The position numbers were made by a program, and so were the translations under genes. DNA of 64,000 bases from Craterostigma plantagineum (lineage: Eukaryota; Streptophyta; Magnoliopsida; Lamiales; Linderniaceae). The stretch covers positions 1 to 64,000 of the forward strand of contig JAPQWV010000368.1 in the NCBI GenBank assembly GCA_027422505.1, given 5' to 3'. The notes beneath the pieces are model-generated. The model did not search any database, was not told the origin of the DNA, and saw nothing but the letters and a program-made list of their open reading frames with translations. How positions within the stretch are numbered: position 1 is the first letter of the stretch; the number at the start of each line of letters is the position of its first letter. This document shows positions 12,301-24,619 of the stretch, in pieces.

Positions 12301-12398
12301 TGTCTTCTCAGGCGCAGCAGAGGATTGGGGGCGGGGGCGGGTCGGAGGTTCCTAGTGCGAAGAGGGTCAAGATGGATAGGGAGATCACTGGGACATAA
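9322..12398 (+). CDS. CCCH-type zinc finger protein (Arabidopsis C3H6/C3H30-like), frame broken in exon 1
   Basis: Four exons can be read: 9322-9380, 10992-11201, 11366-11490 and 11579-12398. They encode about 405 residues. Exon 1 has a short basic start (MGGSQKSK) then RVSWASDVNLCQ; exon 2 has VKLFLSEDSPSQVG, NLPPGFE and IPMIKWKCPPR; exon 3 has AWQVVSGEES and VLEAIYPR. Exon 4 is a long Ser/Pro-rich segment ending in one zinc finger, C-x8-C-x5-C-x3-H (CMYFNTPRGC...CAFFH), near the C terminus. This order is that of plant nuclear/RNA-binding C3H6-type proteins. All junctions have GT/AG and keep phase. The exception is exon 1: the start MGGSQKSK is one base out of frame with RVSW at the AAAA run 9342-9345. 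This is either a sequencing slip or a real lesion. Confidence 0.85.
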
Positions 12399-15098
12399 CA
12401 GGCAATGAATTGTCTTTTTTTTTTTTTTTCCAATGAGCCTTCATTTTATTCAAGAGTTTTGTTGATGGTTTGAGGATTTGACTCTGAAATTGCTTTTACT
12501 TGTGGGTTATTTTTTATTTGATCTTTGACATGAGGAGATCGTTGGACTTAATTCTTTTTTTTTTTTTTTTTCGTTTTTTTTCTTTTTCATATAAAAATTG
12601 GTATTCATTCAATTAGCTTGGAGTGTGTTTTTTTTTTTCTGGGATATGTTTCTTTGATACTTCTGCCATGGGCTATAGGTATGAACATGCGAGCCAAATG
12701 CATTGTTTTCACTCTTAAAATCATGATATTATTACAAGGGTAATTAACAGTACTTTTTTGCTCACTTAATGCTATAATATATAAATAAAAATAAATTTAT
12801 TATAAAATTAGAGGTGGAATTACTAAAAACAATAATTAAAGATAGTGGGTGGTTTTTTTTCTTATTAATTATTTTTTTTAATAAAGCTTAATTTGACAAA
12901 TTAATTGACGGTTTAATTAAAGCCGTCACGCTTAATAAAATATATGGTATAGATGTTAGCTTTAGACTGAACTTAGTAGCATACTATGGCATTTTAATGA
13001 ACTCACGAATCTCGCATGAAATCATATGTCCCACAAATTATGTCCCGCTCTATTGTTTCAAAGATCAAATCCGTTGAATTTTAAATCATGTGGTTCATAA
13101 ATTCTCTTTTTTATTTATTAATTCTTCTATATTCAACCAAATCATAAAATCATCGTTATGATAAAAGCAAATAACACATCCAATTTATTCCTTGTTTATG
13201 ATGATCAACTTCATATCCGTATTATATATTTTCGATAATTGTAAGAATCATTTTTAATAAAGTAGGACAGTAATGGGACATGATTGTGGTACATATGATT
13301 TCAACCCGCACAAATATTCATGTCACATATTAACTCAAGGTGTTAGAGACGCATGGTCAAATTTATATGTAATTTTTCAATGCATTGAGTCCCCAGCCTT
13401 AGCTTCGTTTGATATCCATGTTTATGGATTACATGGATATAAGTTATTTTTGTATGACTGTACAATGATTTTGTTGATAGCGTATTTTAATATGTTTGAT
13501 ATGTGTATTAATTATTTGTGTAATGATACAAATTGTGTGTAGAGATTAGTGATACACACCCCTAACCACCTTCGAGGTGGGTATGCATATACAAGCTGTA
13601 TAACTAAAATTCTTTTAATAGAGGTGTATAACCATACAAGCCATGTATGGCTATACACAGATATCAAATACGAAGTAAATTATTCATACATACCCCATAC
13701 CCACCCACATCCACGTATCAAACGAGCTGGCGCTAAGCCAAGACACCTCGTCGGCCCAGGTTGTTTTTATATAAACTTTGAAAATTTCTCTTTCAGCCCA
13801 CGTGATAAATTGTCCCGACATATTCCATCACTGTGGACAGTATAATAAAAGGCCACGTGATTTTAGGCCCGCAAATTAAATAAATGGGCCCAAATAAGTC
13901 AAAATATTTTAGGACAGAATCATCATATTTCCTTTTTTAGCATCCACAATATTTTACTTGCAAGGGACCGACGACAAAGTCTCCTTACTAAAAAAAAGAG
14001 TAACTCATTTGTCCTCTTTTAATCATTGGATCTGAAGTAGACAGTTCTTCCAAGTATATTAAGTTCGAGATTAAAGGGATTTATTTCGTGTAGATTTATT
14101 ACCAAAGACATATCTTTCTATTTTAATAAGTGGGAGAGCCTTGTAGTAACTACTTTCTAATTAATTTGGTGTATCACTCATAATTACAAATTTACCCATG
14201 ATATTGGTAAATGTTACAATTATATCTTCAAATCAAATTTCTTTACAAAATAAAAGCAATAAAATTACACTTATAATTTAATATCAACATAACTTAAATT
14301 ATAAAATAATATATTTATATTTAAGTGCACATGCATAGAATATGCATATTTACTAGTAGTGAGTCATGCTCGCTAACATATACAAACCACTAAATAAATG
14401 GCGCGTGTTCAAATCTGCGTCTCTATAGAATATGTACAAACTTCCCTCGTTCAGAAAACCATTGTGTTTTTCTATAATTAGTTCATCGCTCACAAATCAA
14501 TAAATAACTGATATTAGCCCTAGGTTTCATTCTTAAAAAAAAAACACAAACTTTGTAAATATAAATCGATATTTGGGATTGAATTTAGCGCTGGAAATGG
14601 TGCAAAACACTAAGTTTATATGTGAAGCCAAATGAAATAGAGCCAAAGTGAATGGTCATTCAAAATGATATTATTGCAGTAAAAACTAAAAAGGCATGAA
14701 ACGTGTTTGCTGAATTTATAATTTTTTTTTTCAATTTACAACAAACATTTGGTTGAATTTAAATTAACTTCGAGGTAAAACTAAGATCAACCAAACATAT
14801 ACTAGGAGGCCCCTACCTAAAATTGCGAGTTGCAATCAAATGTAAAAAGACCTTTTTCACAAGACGATATGTTTTTGAGTTACTGTTTTTCATGTGACCT
14901 TTTGTCTTTCTTTTAGATCTTGTCTAGGGGTCCCTCGGGCAAATATTTCAGATCTTAGCAGTATCAATATTTAGTATATGTTTCGACAAATTCAAGATAG
15001 TTCGAGTGAAAATATTGCATTTTCATTTTTCTCGTTCTGCACTATATTTATAACTAGGGTTTTATATGGTATGTACTTAAAAAGATATAGTCCAATTG

Positions 15099-15152
<54 letters not shown>

Positions 15153-15845
15153 GAAGTGACTTGAAATTTTTGACTTTATAATAAGTTCACGTAAACAATA
15201 ACTAACCATGAATTGCCCTATCGTTGGATTATATTGACATTGAAAGATTGTTTGACTTTGTAATTAATCCGAACTGAAAAATCGTTGTACCTATTCATAT
15301 AAATTATTGAATGAAGTGGTGCGCAGACTTTTTCAGACCATGATTAGTGGAAAGTAATAGTGTCTTACGAAGTATATATCAAATTTTTAGGATATTCAAG
15401 TTTCCACCTTTTTTTAGTTACCGGTAAATCAACTATTAAACATGGGACTGCAAATTATAGTTAAAAGATGCGTGTATATATAGATTGTTCCACAACCTGT
15501 TTTATTTATGTTTAATCCATTCTATAATTTGCTATAAAACGACATTTTTAATTTCTGAATTTTCCCAATTATCAAGTATAAAATATATTTCCGCTGGATA
15601 TAAAACACGAATTCTCGAGTATTTACCATACCAAATGGTTGGAAAAATAGTCATAGTAATTTAATCACAAGCTAAACTCCACTCCAAGGAGAAAGAAAAG
15701 TACAACTCTCATCACAATTACTCAACTTGCATATAATCATTCCAATCCATAAGAAATTTATATATCTATAGATATATTATAAAAGAGCTCAACTTTTCTG
15801 AAATTTCAACCAAAGATGAATAAATTAAGCCCCAAAGTGTATCAT
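12399..15845. other. Long intergenic stretch, AT-rich, no gene recognised
   Basis: The first few hundred bases probably include the 3' UTR of the CCCH gene (several T runs near 12415, 12558 and 12630). Beyond that the sequence is AT-rich with scattered stops in all frames. ORFs at 13273-13542 and 13549-13845 have no recognisable motifs and unusual composition, so they are not called. A CT microsatellite lies at 15100-15150. No transposon ends or TSDs were found, although the region 13540-13700 has repeated TATAC/CATACAAG words. Confidence 0.5.
15100..15150 (+). repeat. (CT)n microsatellite
   Basis: About 25 uninterrupted CT units. It is intergenic, about 0.7 kb from the end of the SAUR gene. 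Confidence 0.95.
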
Positions 15846-16145
15846 CTATCTGAAATTCGATGCTAGAGACTCGAAAAAACCCTCATCGCAAGGTATAGTC
15901 AAGCCCATATCGTGATCGAAACCATACTCTTCTTCGGCCCTTCGAAGAAGTTCTTGAAACTCCACAACGTTCAGAATCGAAATCGGAACGATGTACCTCG
16001 ATCGATTTTCGCCTACGTACACTACAAAGTGCCCTTTTGGGACATCATCGTACCCGTTTTTCTTGCCTAAGCTCGAGCAACGCTTTATGATATGCTTGAT
16101 CATGGCTTTTTGTGTGAGTTTGCTCGATTTTGTAATAATAGCCAT
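15846..16145 (-). CDS. SAUR-like auxin-responsive protein
   Basis: A single intronless ORF of 99 residues, the normal size for SMALL AUXIN UP RNA proteins. After a basic head ([13 protein letters not shown]) comes the SAUR core: [20 protein letters not shown] at about residues 35-54, then [19 protein letters not shown] and [13 protein letters not shown] up to the end. SAURs act in auxin-driven cell expansion; many inhibit PP2C.D phosphatases and so raise plasma-membrane proton-pump activity. Whether this member does so is inference. The start at 16145 is the first ATG after the leader. A GA-repeat leader and a TATA-like box lie just upstream (16171-16278). No break is visible. Confidence 0.93.
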   Translation of the reverse strand: MAIITKSSKLTQKAMIKHIIKRCSSLGKKNGYDDVPKGHFVVYVGENRSRYIVPISILNVVEFQELLRRAEEEYGFDHDMGLTIPCDEGFFESLASNFR

Positions 16146-16165
16146 GTGTGTTCAAGTTTATAAAT

Positions 16166-16170
<5 letters not shown>

Positions 16171-16209
<39 letters not shown>
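16171..16209 (-). repeat. (GA)n tract in the SAUR leader
   Basis: On the coding strand of the SAUR gene this is about 19 GA units ending 26 bases before the ATG, between the putative TATA box and the start. GA-rich leaders can bind GAGA/BBR-BPC factors; that role here is inference. Confidence 0.85.
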
Positions 16210-16212
<3 letters not shown>

Positions 16213-16271
16213 TCGTAGAAAGAGATATAAAAGAGGGTTGTGGTGAGAAATAAGACGAGGCTGAGTTCTCC

Positions 16272-16278
16272 ATATATA
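16272..16278 (-). promoter_or_regulatory. Putative TATA box of the SAUR gene
   Basis: The word TATATAT on the minus strand lies about 127 bases upstream of the SAUR ATG, a plausible distance for a leader of about 95 bases. It is based on position and composition only. Confidence 0.4.
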
Positions 16279-16671
16279 CTCACGAATTTGGGGTTTGGAA
16301 GACTCATTGTGGCGGGTAAGAGAATTAAATAGATTGAGACGTTTTATTTGTTTTTTTTATATTATTGTCGTTTTATACAAAAATGCGTCAAGGGAAACTA
16401 TAGCTCAAATCACGATATAATGATGCCAATATGAATTTCTTTCTATGTATCTAATTACGAAATAAAATCGTCCCATTTTCTGGCCATGAGGAGAGTTATT
16501 ATATCGAGAGAATTACATAAATAATGTTATTTTGAGAATTGAATTACAAAACTAGTTGAGTTTTTAAACATTTTACAAAATGAATCAACTTTTTTATTCT
16601 AAGTATTTTTATTTTCATTTTGACCATGAAAATACTTAAAATTACAAATTTCACTATTGTTATCTTCAAAT

Positions 16672-17503
16672 AGCACAACACTTATTAATAATTAAATTTT
16701 TACCCAACTTATTTTACTCAAATATATTAAAAAATATATTACTTAAAGAAATAAGCAAAAGAAAAATAAAATTACTTGGCGTGACTGTGACCTACTCTTT
16801 TCACGTGAGTTCGATATCTAGAGCTGTTAAAACGGGCCGGCAGGGCGGGCCGACCCGTAGCTCGCCAAAGCCCGCCATGGGTGTGGCGTGCACGGGTAAC
16901 CCACCGTTTGGCAGGCCTGGAGATTGAAGGCCCGCCCCGCCCAAATTTAAAAAATAATAATACAAAATTAAAAAAAAAAAGAATTAAATATTTTTTCATA
17001 AAATCATAAATATCATATTATAATTCCTAACAGGCTCAATATGATATTTAAATATTGATATATAATTAAATTATATAGGTATGTTAGCATTTTTAGCTCC
17101 GATTTTTAATTTACTCAAGTTTAATAATATAAATAAATTATTATTACAATGATAGATTTAATTAGAATTAATTTCAAGTTAAATATTTAATTTTATTGTT
17201 TTTCATTCTTTTTCGAATTATTTCTTTTTGAGTTTTTTATTTGGGCGGGGTGGCCTTCAATTTGTAGGCCTGCCAAACGGCGGGCTTACCCGCCCCCGCC
17301 CGCCCAAGGCAGGGTTTGGCGGGCTACGGGCTGGCCAGGCCCGGCGGCCCGTTTTGACAGCTCTAGATATCGAACTCAACTGAGGGGAGTAGGTCACGGT
17401 CATGTCAAGTAATTTTTTTTTTATTGTTTCTTTAAATAATATATTTTTAATATAGTTGAGTTAAAAGTTGGGGTAAAATTTTAATTATGAACAAGTGTTG
17501 TGC
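16672..17503. repeat. Foldback-type long inverted repeat (arms ~280 bp)
   Basis: The left arm (about 16672-16950) and right arm (about 17225-17503) are imperfect reverse complements. Matching words in order are AGCACAACACTT, ATTACTTAAAGAAA, ATTACTTG.C.TGAC, GTGACCTACTC, GAGTTCGATATCTAGAGCTG and the GC-rich GTTTGGCAGGCCT / GAAGGCC.CCCCGCCCAAA. The spacer of about 275 bp is AT-rich. The inner part of each arm starts like the hAT MITEs at 19.4-20.4 kb (TAGAGCTGTTAAAACGGG). However, the flanking GATATC is part of the palindrome rather than a direct TSD, so the whole is a larger inverted unit. A transcript across it would fold into a long hairpin. Confidence 0.8.
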
Positions 17504-17924
17504 TCTTAGAAAATATCTCCTAAAAATTTAAATTTAATATATAAAAACTAAAAAATAAAGGGAAAAAATGAAAGAAATAAATGGAACAAGGACAAGTGGA
17601 GTTTGTGTGGGAGGAAAATATTTATGCTTTGGGAAGCCAATGACTTGGTTTTTATTAGTTTTGTAACCCTTCGTTAAGACAACATGGCCCCAATTTTATT
17701 TTATCTGAATTTATTAATTTATTTCTATTCAATATACTATTCGCTACTTGGAATATTTTAATCAAATTGAACGATTTCTTCATATATAAAAAATTGACCG
17801 ACTATATTTTTACGTGAGAAAAAAAAAAAAGAAGGAAGCGATCCTACTGCTTAAATTATAGGGTTCTCGTACTAAAAACATGTAAAATTATGCGTTTCAT
17901 ATGATGGTTACTAAGCCTTGAAAA

Positions 17925-17972
<48 letters not shown>

Positions 17973-19047
17973 CTTTACGAAGGGTATAATAATCTTTACA
18001 CATTAAAAGATTATTCTTTGAAAACTTGTGCTATCTTCAACGAACACCACTATTTGATGGAATTATTACTGTCTCATGTTTAGAGTAGAGGTGCTCATTC
18101 TTCAAAAACTAGACATCTCTATCTATGTCCTTAAAAAATATATATTAAAATATACTTCAAAGAGCACTAAATAACATACAACTACGACCTCCATTATTAA
18201 TAAATGAAACTCGACATAAGAATGTGATTTAAATTTTGGACCATTAACAATATATTATAGTAAAACACCCTGATGCATAGGTAGGTGCAAGAAATAAATG
18301 TAGTTATTTGATTCTTTCTCTTCGTATAAAAAGGACTACGTGAAGTACGTAATTTCTCAATCTATAATTACATTTTATATGCATGCAAAAACTTATAAAA
18401 TCAATATTCTTGTTCTTTTATCTAGTTCCATCGTAGCTAGCGTGGCGAGATAATAGTAAAAGAAGCAAATACTATATAATAAGACAAATTACATATGGAA
18501 GAAATTCATTTTAAAAAATGTGTGACAATCGACGGGGCCTTGGAGAATGAATGCAATGCAATATCATATTATGTGAACGAAATTTGTTGCGAGTTTGACA
18601 TTTTAACAGTAATATATTAATATCAATGACCCCACACGACACCCCAAAGGTCAATATATTGATGTTCTCTCCCATATATTTGTCATTACATATTCATGTA
18701 AATAATGGAATTCTATGTTCCAATAAAAATAAGTTATTTCATTATTAATGTAGTAAGTAGGAAACGAGGGACAAAAGGAAGTGAAATAGACAACAGATGC
18801 AACAATCGGTTTTGTCTCCCCTTCTTTACTAATATGGTGATATGGTGAAGACAATAAAGGGAATGGACAATATTCAGTATCAGTACCACCTAATTTCTTG
18901 TCTGTAGCATATTATTAAATTAAATTATTATTCACTAGAGTACATATGCCACATTGCAATTTGTTAAAATGTAACAAAACTTTAAAATAAAAAAATATAA
19001 TAAAGTAATCAAACCCACTCGCGTTCAACAAATAAAAACAAAACTGT
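17504..19047. other. Intergenic AT-rich DNA with a (TA)n tract
   Basis: No coding motif or transposon end was found. A TA microsatellite lies at about 17932-17970. The ORF at 18651-18854 has no recognisable features. The copia insertion starts at 19053, preceded by its TSD GAAGT (19048-19052). Confidence 0.5.
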
Positions 19048-19412
19048 GAAGTTGTTATAAAAATATTATAAGTATTAAGTGTTTTATTGATTAACGGTTG
19101 TAGTAATATTAGAGAGGTAACTAGAGAGATAATAGTTTTTTTTTTTTTTTTTATTCAATACTTCTTCATACCATTTACACAACCTAAAATCACATATTTA
19201 TCAATGTTGTAAATACGCTAAGCGCTAGTCGGACGCTCGGGATGGGCCTAGCCCCTAGGCAGTCTAGTCGGGGTCAACGCGGTTTCTAGGCGGAATTTAA
19301 TAGGTATGATATTATTTTTTATTATATGAAATTTGTTAATATTTTACCAAAGTTCATCAAATTTGTTTAAATATTCTACAGATAATCTTAATCCCAATGG
19401 CAATAGTACAAC

Positions 19413-19705
19413 TAGAGCTGTCAAATGGCGGGCCGGGCCGGGTTGGCCCGCTGCCCGCCAAAGTCCGCCACTTGGCGGGGCGGGGCGGGCGGCGGGAAAA
19501 ATGGGGGACCGGCCCGCCCCGCTGCGGCCGAGGGCTAGGCGGGCCAGGCCCGCCCGCCTATATATATCATTAACTATTAAATTAATATATTTAAACATAA
19601 TATATAATATAAAAAATATATATTTTATTAAACTGGCGGGCCAGCCCGCCCCGCCCCATATGCAGGGCTGGGCCGGCCGGCCCGCAGGCCTTTTTGACAG
19701 GCCTA
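19413..19705. mobile_element. Non-autonomous hAT MITE (293 bp, TSD AGTACAAC)
   Basis: Ends TAGAGCTGTCAAATGGCGGG and, inward from the right, TAGGCCTGTCAAAAAGGCC. An exact 8-bp TSD AGTACAAC lies at 19405-19412 and 19706-19713. Both ends are densely packed with GGCGGGC words around an AT-rich centre. It is non-coding, so the overlapping Gly/Pro/Arg-rich ORFs on both strands are composition artefacts. Confidence 0.9.
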
Positions 19706-19821
19706 AGTACAACAAAATAATACTGTTACAAAAAATTCCTTGTTATATTAGATATATACCTATTTTTAATATTACTTTAAATGGATAACAATTGCTAATT
19801 GAATAAAAATTCTATTACTGC

Positions 19822-20355
19822 TAGAGCCGTCAAATGGGCCCGTGGCCCGCGGCCCGGCCCGCACCGCCCCCCCGAAAAGGGCGGGCTGGGCTGGGATATT
19901 TTAGGCCCGCCCAGAGGCGGGCCAAAACGGGCCAGCCCGCGCGGGCCCGCGGGCCAGCCCACCAGTTTAAATAAATTATATATATATTTTATATCATATA
20001 TTATATATATTAATTTAATAGTTAATGATTCCTTAATTATACCATAATTAATAACATATGTATTTATAAATATATAATTAATACATTATTTATCCACATT
20101 TTTTTATTAAATACCTTAATTAACTAAAACTAATTAATAAATTAAATTATAAAATGAAAATACAAAAAAATAAATATTTTTTATATGCGGGCGGGCCTGG
20201 CCCGCCTGGCCCGCGGCCCGCCGCGGGGCGGGCCGGTCCCTGATTTTTTAGGCCCGCCAGGTGGCGGGCCAGCCCGCCCCGCCCTGCCCCGCCAAGTGGC
20301 GGGCTTTGGCGGGCAGCGGGCCAACCCGGCCCGGCCCGCCATTTTGACAGCTCTA
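19822..20355. mobile_element. Non-autonomous hAT MITE (534 bp, TSD ATTACTGC)
   Basis: Ends TAGAGCCGTCAAATGGGCC and, inward from the right, TAGAGCTGTCAAAATGGCGG. An exact 8-bp TSD ATTACTGC lies at 19814-19821 and 20356-20363. It is of the same GC-rich family as its neighbour at 19413 but longer in the AT-rich centre. Non-coding. Confidence 0.9.
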
Positions 20356-21501
20356 ATTACTGCGAATGAGTATTAAATGGCCCACATAAAACCAATGAAA
20401 TTAATAAAGAAATTAAACACATGTTTCTAAAAATCAACTATGGGCCTATAGCCAACTTAAAACCCATTTTCTTGTCCTCGTCGTCTTCTGCCTCGTCATT
20501 CTCTGCAATTTAATTGTTTCATGGCCGTCCAAAAAGCCACCCATTTCATTCAACGTTCCAACCATGTGAAACAGCTGCATGGTAAGTACATATATTAGAC
20601 CGATTAATAGCTAAAAAATCGGCCTACTCGCCGATTTATCGGGTTGTTCGTCGATTAGTCGGATCCGCCGACTAGAAGCCCCGATTAGGCCCTTTTCGCT
20701 GCGGTTGATGGCCGAGGAGCACCTAGGCGGCCGTTTTACAACAATGATATATATATATATATGTAAATATATATTATATATATTTATACTACAAATTCAC
20801 TATTACACATGAAATTTACAACATTTATTACAATTATAGACCTCATCTAATCAATTAATACCCATCTAAGTTTTACAATATTCAATATAATACCTCCAAA
20901 TCTTAATACATCCAAATTTCAATAATTCAATAACAATCCAAAACATCCACATCTTAAATTTTTTTCTTAATATTCATAACACTTCCGCTTGGATGTTTTT
21001 CAAAGAATACGCCTCGTCAAAACCTTACTAGGAAAAACCCAATGGGATAAAGCCTGAAGGAAAAAGAGTATATAATTCCTTTGATACGCTTTAAATGTTG
21101 CCTTGTTAAAAACCTTACTGGGAAAACCTAATGGGAAAAACTTCAGTGAAGGAAAAGAGAATGCAACGCATATTTTCTCCCCCTGATGATAACATCACTT
21201 CAAATCTCGAAGTCGTCGAACTCCGATTGAATATACCAATTTTATGATGATTATAGAAGGAAGTGTTTTCGTAAACAAGTCTGCAACATCTTTGCTAGAT
21301 CGCACTTACTGTACATCAATATCACCATTCTTCTCCAGACCATGCATAAAGAAAAATTTCGGTGATATGTTTTGTTCTATCACCTTTGATATATCCGTCC
21401 TTTAATTGGGCGATGCATGCCGCATTATCTTCATATAATGTCGTCGGAACTAACTTTTTCAATGATAGCCCACAAGCTTGTTGTATATGCTGAATAATTG
21501 A

Positions 21502-24500
21502 TCACAACCAAATACATTCTTTGCTAGCTTCATGAATAGCTAGAATTTCCGCATTATTAGATAACGTACCCGTTAAACTTTGCTTAATTGATCGCCATGA
21601 AATGACAGTTCCACCGTATGTAAATAAATAATCGGTTTGTGATTGAGCATTATGTGGGTCGGATAGAAATCCAGCATCTACGTAGCCAATTAAATACCTT
21701 TTTATCTCATTAGAATAGAACAAGCCCATATTAGTTGTTCCTTGAAGGTATTGAAATATCCGTTTAACTCCATTCCAATGTCTATGAGTTGATGAAGAAC
21801 TGTTTCTTGCCAATAAATTTACTGCAAATGCGATGTCAGGCCGCGTATGACTCGTAAGATACATTAGTGCTCCAATAGCACTGAGGCATGGTACTTCACG
21901 ACCAACCACTTTTTCATTATCTTCGCATGGTCTAAACGAGTCCTTATTCACGTCTAGTGATCGGACTATCGTTGGAGTATCCAATGAATGAGCTTTGTCC
22001 ATGTAAAATCTTTCAACACGTTTTTCGTATAAGTCTCTTGATGGACAAATATTCCATTCTTCAAATATTCGATTTGCAGTCCGAGACAAAATTTAGTTTT
22101 ACCAAGATCCTTCATTCGAATTCTCTTTTCAAACAACCAATGGCTTTCGATAACTCTTCAGGAGTTCCAATTATATTGATATCATCAACATATACTGCAA
22201 TAAAAATAAACTCATTTTTAAATCTTCTCGTAAATATGCAGGGGCAAATTGATCATTTTATACCCCTTTTTCAATAAGCATTCACTTAATCGATTATACC
22301 ACATACGTGCGGATTGTTTTAATCCATAAAGCGCTTTGTTCAATTTAACTAAGTACTCATCTTGCGGCCCTGAAATTTTAGGCAGCCGAAATCTTTCCGG
22401 AAGCTTCATAGAAATGTCACTATCAAGCGAGGCATATAAATAAGCAGTGACAACATCCATTAGACGCATATCGAGTCCTTCACGTATTGCCAGACTAATT
22501 ATGTAACAAAAAATTATTGCGTCCACCACGGGAAAATACGTCCCCTCATAATCAATACCAGGTCTCTGCGAGAAACCTTGTGTGACAAACCATGCTTTAT
22601 ATCTCACAATTTCGTTTTCATTTCTATTTCTAATAAAAACCCATTTAAATCCAACCGGCTTTACATTTTCTGGTATGCAGACTACAGGTCCGAACTTTTC
22701 GTTTCTCAAGTGATGTTAATTTTGCTTCGATTGCATCTTTCCATTTTAATTCTGCCTCGTTCCATTTTAATTCTGCCTAGCCAACCGGCTTCACGGTTTC
22801 TTTCCCTTTTAATTCTGCCTCGTTTGCATTCGTTTACAGACCTTGGTTCATGATCCCCTTTTTCATTCATCTCATTCATTTCATGTAGCGCTACGTTAAA
22901 TGAGAACTCATCGTCAATGTTGACTTCATCTTTGTTCCATCTAATTCCACTCTGGGCGTAATTGATCGAGATCTCTTCATTATCATTATTTTCAATTTGT
23001 TCAAGTACATGAGTTTCTTTCTCATCATCATTATGCCCATCGACTCTTTTTCAATTGATAAATCCTCGACTGGACCATTCTTATTATTTGCTCCTTTTCT
23101 TTCCGATGATTTTTATCTTTGGAACCTGGCCTACCACGCTTCAGCTGTGGTTTAGGCTCAATATTGTTCTTTGTTTGTTCTACAGGAACATCAATTCTAA
23201 CAGGAGTATTACCAGCAGGAATATGTGACTTGGTTACTCTCTTCGGGTCAGTGAAGTTGTCTAGCAATTGATTCGCTAAGTTTTGTAGATGAATTATTTT
23301 CTGAACTTCCAGTTCACATTCTTTAGTTCGAGGATCATAAGGATTTAGCGATACTTCATTCCAACTAATATTTGTTTCCAACTTTCTTTTTTCTCCCCTA
23401 ATGTCGGAAAATTTATTTTATCGAAGTGACAGTCGGCAAATCTGGCCATGAATAAATCACCAGTTAGTGGTTCTAAATATATTATTATTGCAGGAGATTC
23501 AAATCCAACATATATTTCCAACCTCCTTTGAGGTCCCATCTTTGTGTGTTATGGTGGCACAATTGGAACATATACCGCACATCCAAAGATTCTAAGATGG
23601 GAAATATCTGGTTCCTGACCATAAACCATTTGCAACGGGGAGAGATCATGATAACTTGTTGGCCTAATGCGAATTAGTGCCGCTGCATGTAATAGAGCTT
23701 GTCCCCAACAAGACGATGGAAGTTTCGACTTCATTAATAATGGCCTTGTAATTAATTACAGCGTTTAATCAACGATTCAGCAAGACAGTCTTGCGTATGA
23801 ACATGTGGCACATGATGTTCAACATCAATACCGATAGACATACAATAATCATTAAATGCCTTGGAAGTAAATTCACCAGCATTATCAAGGCGTATTTTAT
23901 TTATCAGATAATCTGGAAAATGGGCTCCTAATCTAATCAGCTGAGCAAGTACCTCGCAAATGCCCCGTTTCTCGTAGATGATAAACATACATGGGACCAT
24001 TTACTTGATGCGTCGATTAATACCATAAAATATATAAATGGTCCACATAATGGGTGTATCGGGCCATAATTATCACCATGTATACGCTCTAAAAATAAAT
24101 AGATTCATTCTTTACTTTCATTGGTGGCGGTCGAATAAGTAACTTCCCTTTAGAGCAAGCAGCACAAGATAATTCATTAGATTGAGGAATCCTCTGGTTC
24201 TTTATCACGTATCGACGTGAATTTCAATTATTCTTCGCATCATTGTTGAACCGGGATGGCCAACTGGTCATGCCAAACCTTAAATGTACTGTCATCAGTA
24301 AACTTCTGGTTTACGATAGCATATGATTAATTGTTCTCAGATATGTATAATATAACCCAAAGTTAAATGAAGGTAATATTTCCACAACTCTGTTATCATT
24401 TGAAATCACTTATATCATGTGCAAATATTCAACGTCACCCTTTTTTGCTGTCTCAATATGATATCCGTTATTTCGAATAGCTTTAAAGCTTAATAAATTT

Positions 24501-24619
24501 CTTTGAGGCTTAGGAGAATATAAGGCATTTTCAATTATCAGTCTTGTCCCTTTGGGCAATAAAACGCTAGCTCTTCCGGAGCCTTCAATTATTTGTACTA
24601 CCTGATATACTAATAACAT
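21502..24619 (-). pseudogene. Copia pol remnant (integrase, RT, RNase H)
   Basis: Minus-strand pieces in polyprotein order are these. 24410-24619: gag-pre-integrase region (NALYSPKPQRNLLSFKAIR). 23752-24000: integrase core (LDNAGEFTSKAFNDYCMSIG). 23549-23734: integrase end (MVYGQEPDISHLRIFGCAVY). 23345-23539 (GPQRRLEIYVGFESP). 22218-22709: RT N-terminal half (VGFKWVFIRNRNENEIVRYK, LKQSARMWYNRL). 21502-22089: end of RT and RNase H (RPDIAFAVNLLAR, IGYVDAGFLSDPHN). They sit in several frames with stops, and integrase is shortened. The element is dead. Confidence 0.85.

Larger units (their letters stand above)
19202..20746. mobile_element. hAT-like element with CAATGTTGTAAAA ends, inside copia LTR
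   Basis: The left end CAATGTTGTAAATACGC and the right end, read inward, CATTGTTGTAAAACGG, form terminal inverted repeats. The flanks ATATTTAT (19194-19201) and ATATATAT (20747-20754) are an 8-bp TSD with one mismatch. Subterminal DNA is rich in CTAGGCG and CCGATTAG words. The same family recurs at 39743-40868. No transposase is encoded. Two smaller hAT elements (19413-19705 and 19822-20355) have inserted into it. Confidence 0.75.
19053..20981 (-). repeat. Copia 3' LTR, split by a hAT element
   Basis: The segments 19053-19201 and 20747-20981 together match 26347-26411 plus 37629-37912. Shared words include AACTAGAGAGATAATA/GACTAGAGAGATAATA, TTCAATACTTCTTCATACC and TAATCAATTAATAC. A T run near 19137 has expanded in this copy. 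The purine tract expected beside a 3' LTR is AAGCGGAAG on the minus strand at 20982-20990. Confidence 0.8.

Noticed and set aside
13273..13845. Two ORFs of 89 and 98 residues
   Set aside because: AT-rich intergenic DNA, no motif, unusual Tyr/Ile/His-rich composition expected by chance.
16772..16999. 75-residue minus-strand ORF in the foldback repeat
   Set aside because: It is part of the inverted-repeat arm and has only low-complexity Arg/Gly/Pro content.
19333..20376. Several Gly/Pro/Arg-rich ORFs over the GC-rich MITEs
   Set aside because: They follow GGCGGGC repeats of non-coding hAT elements with exact TSDs.
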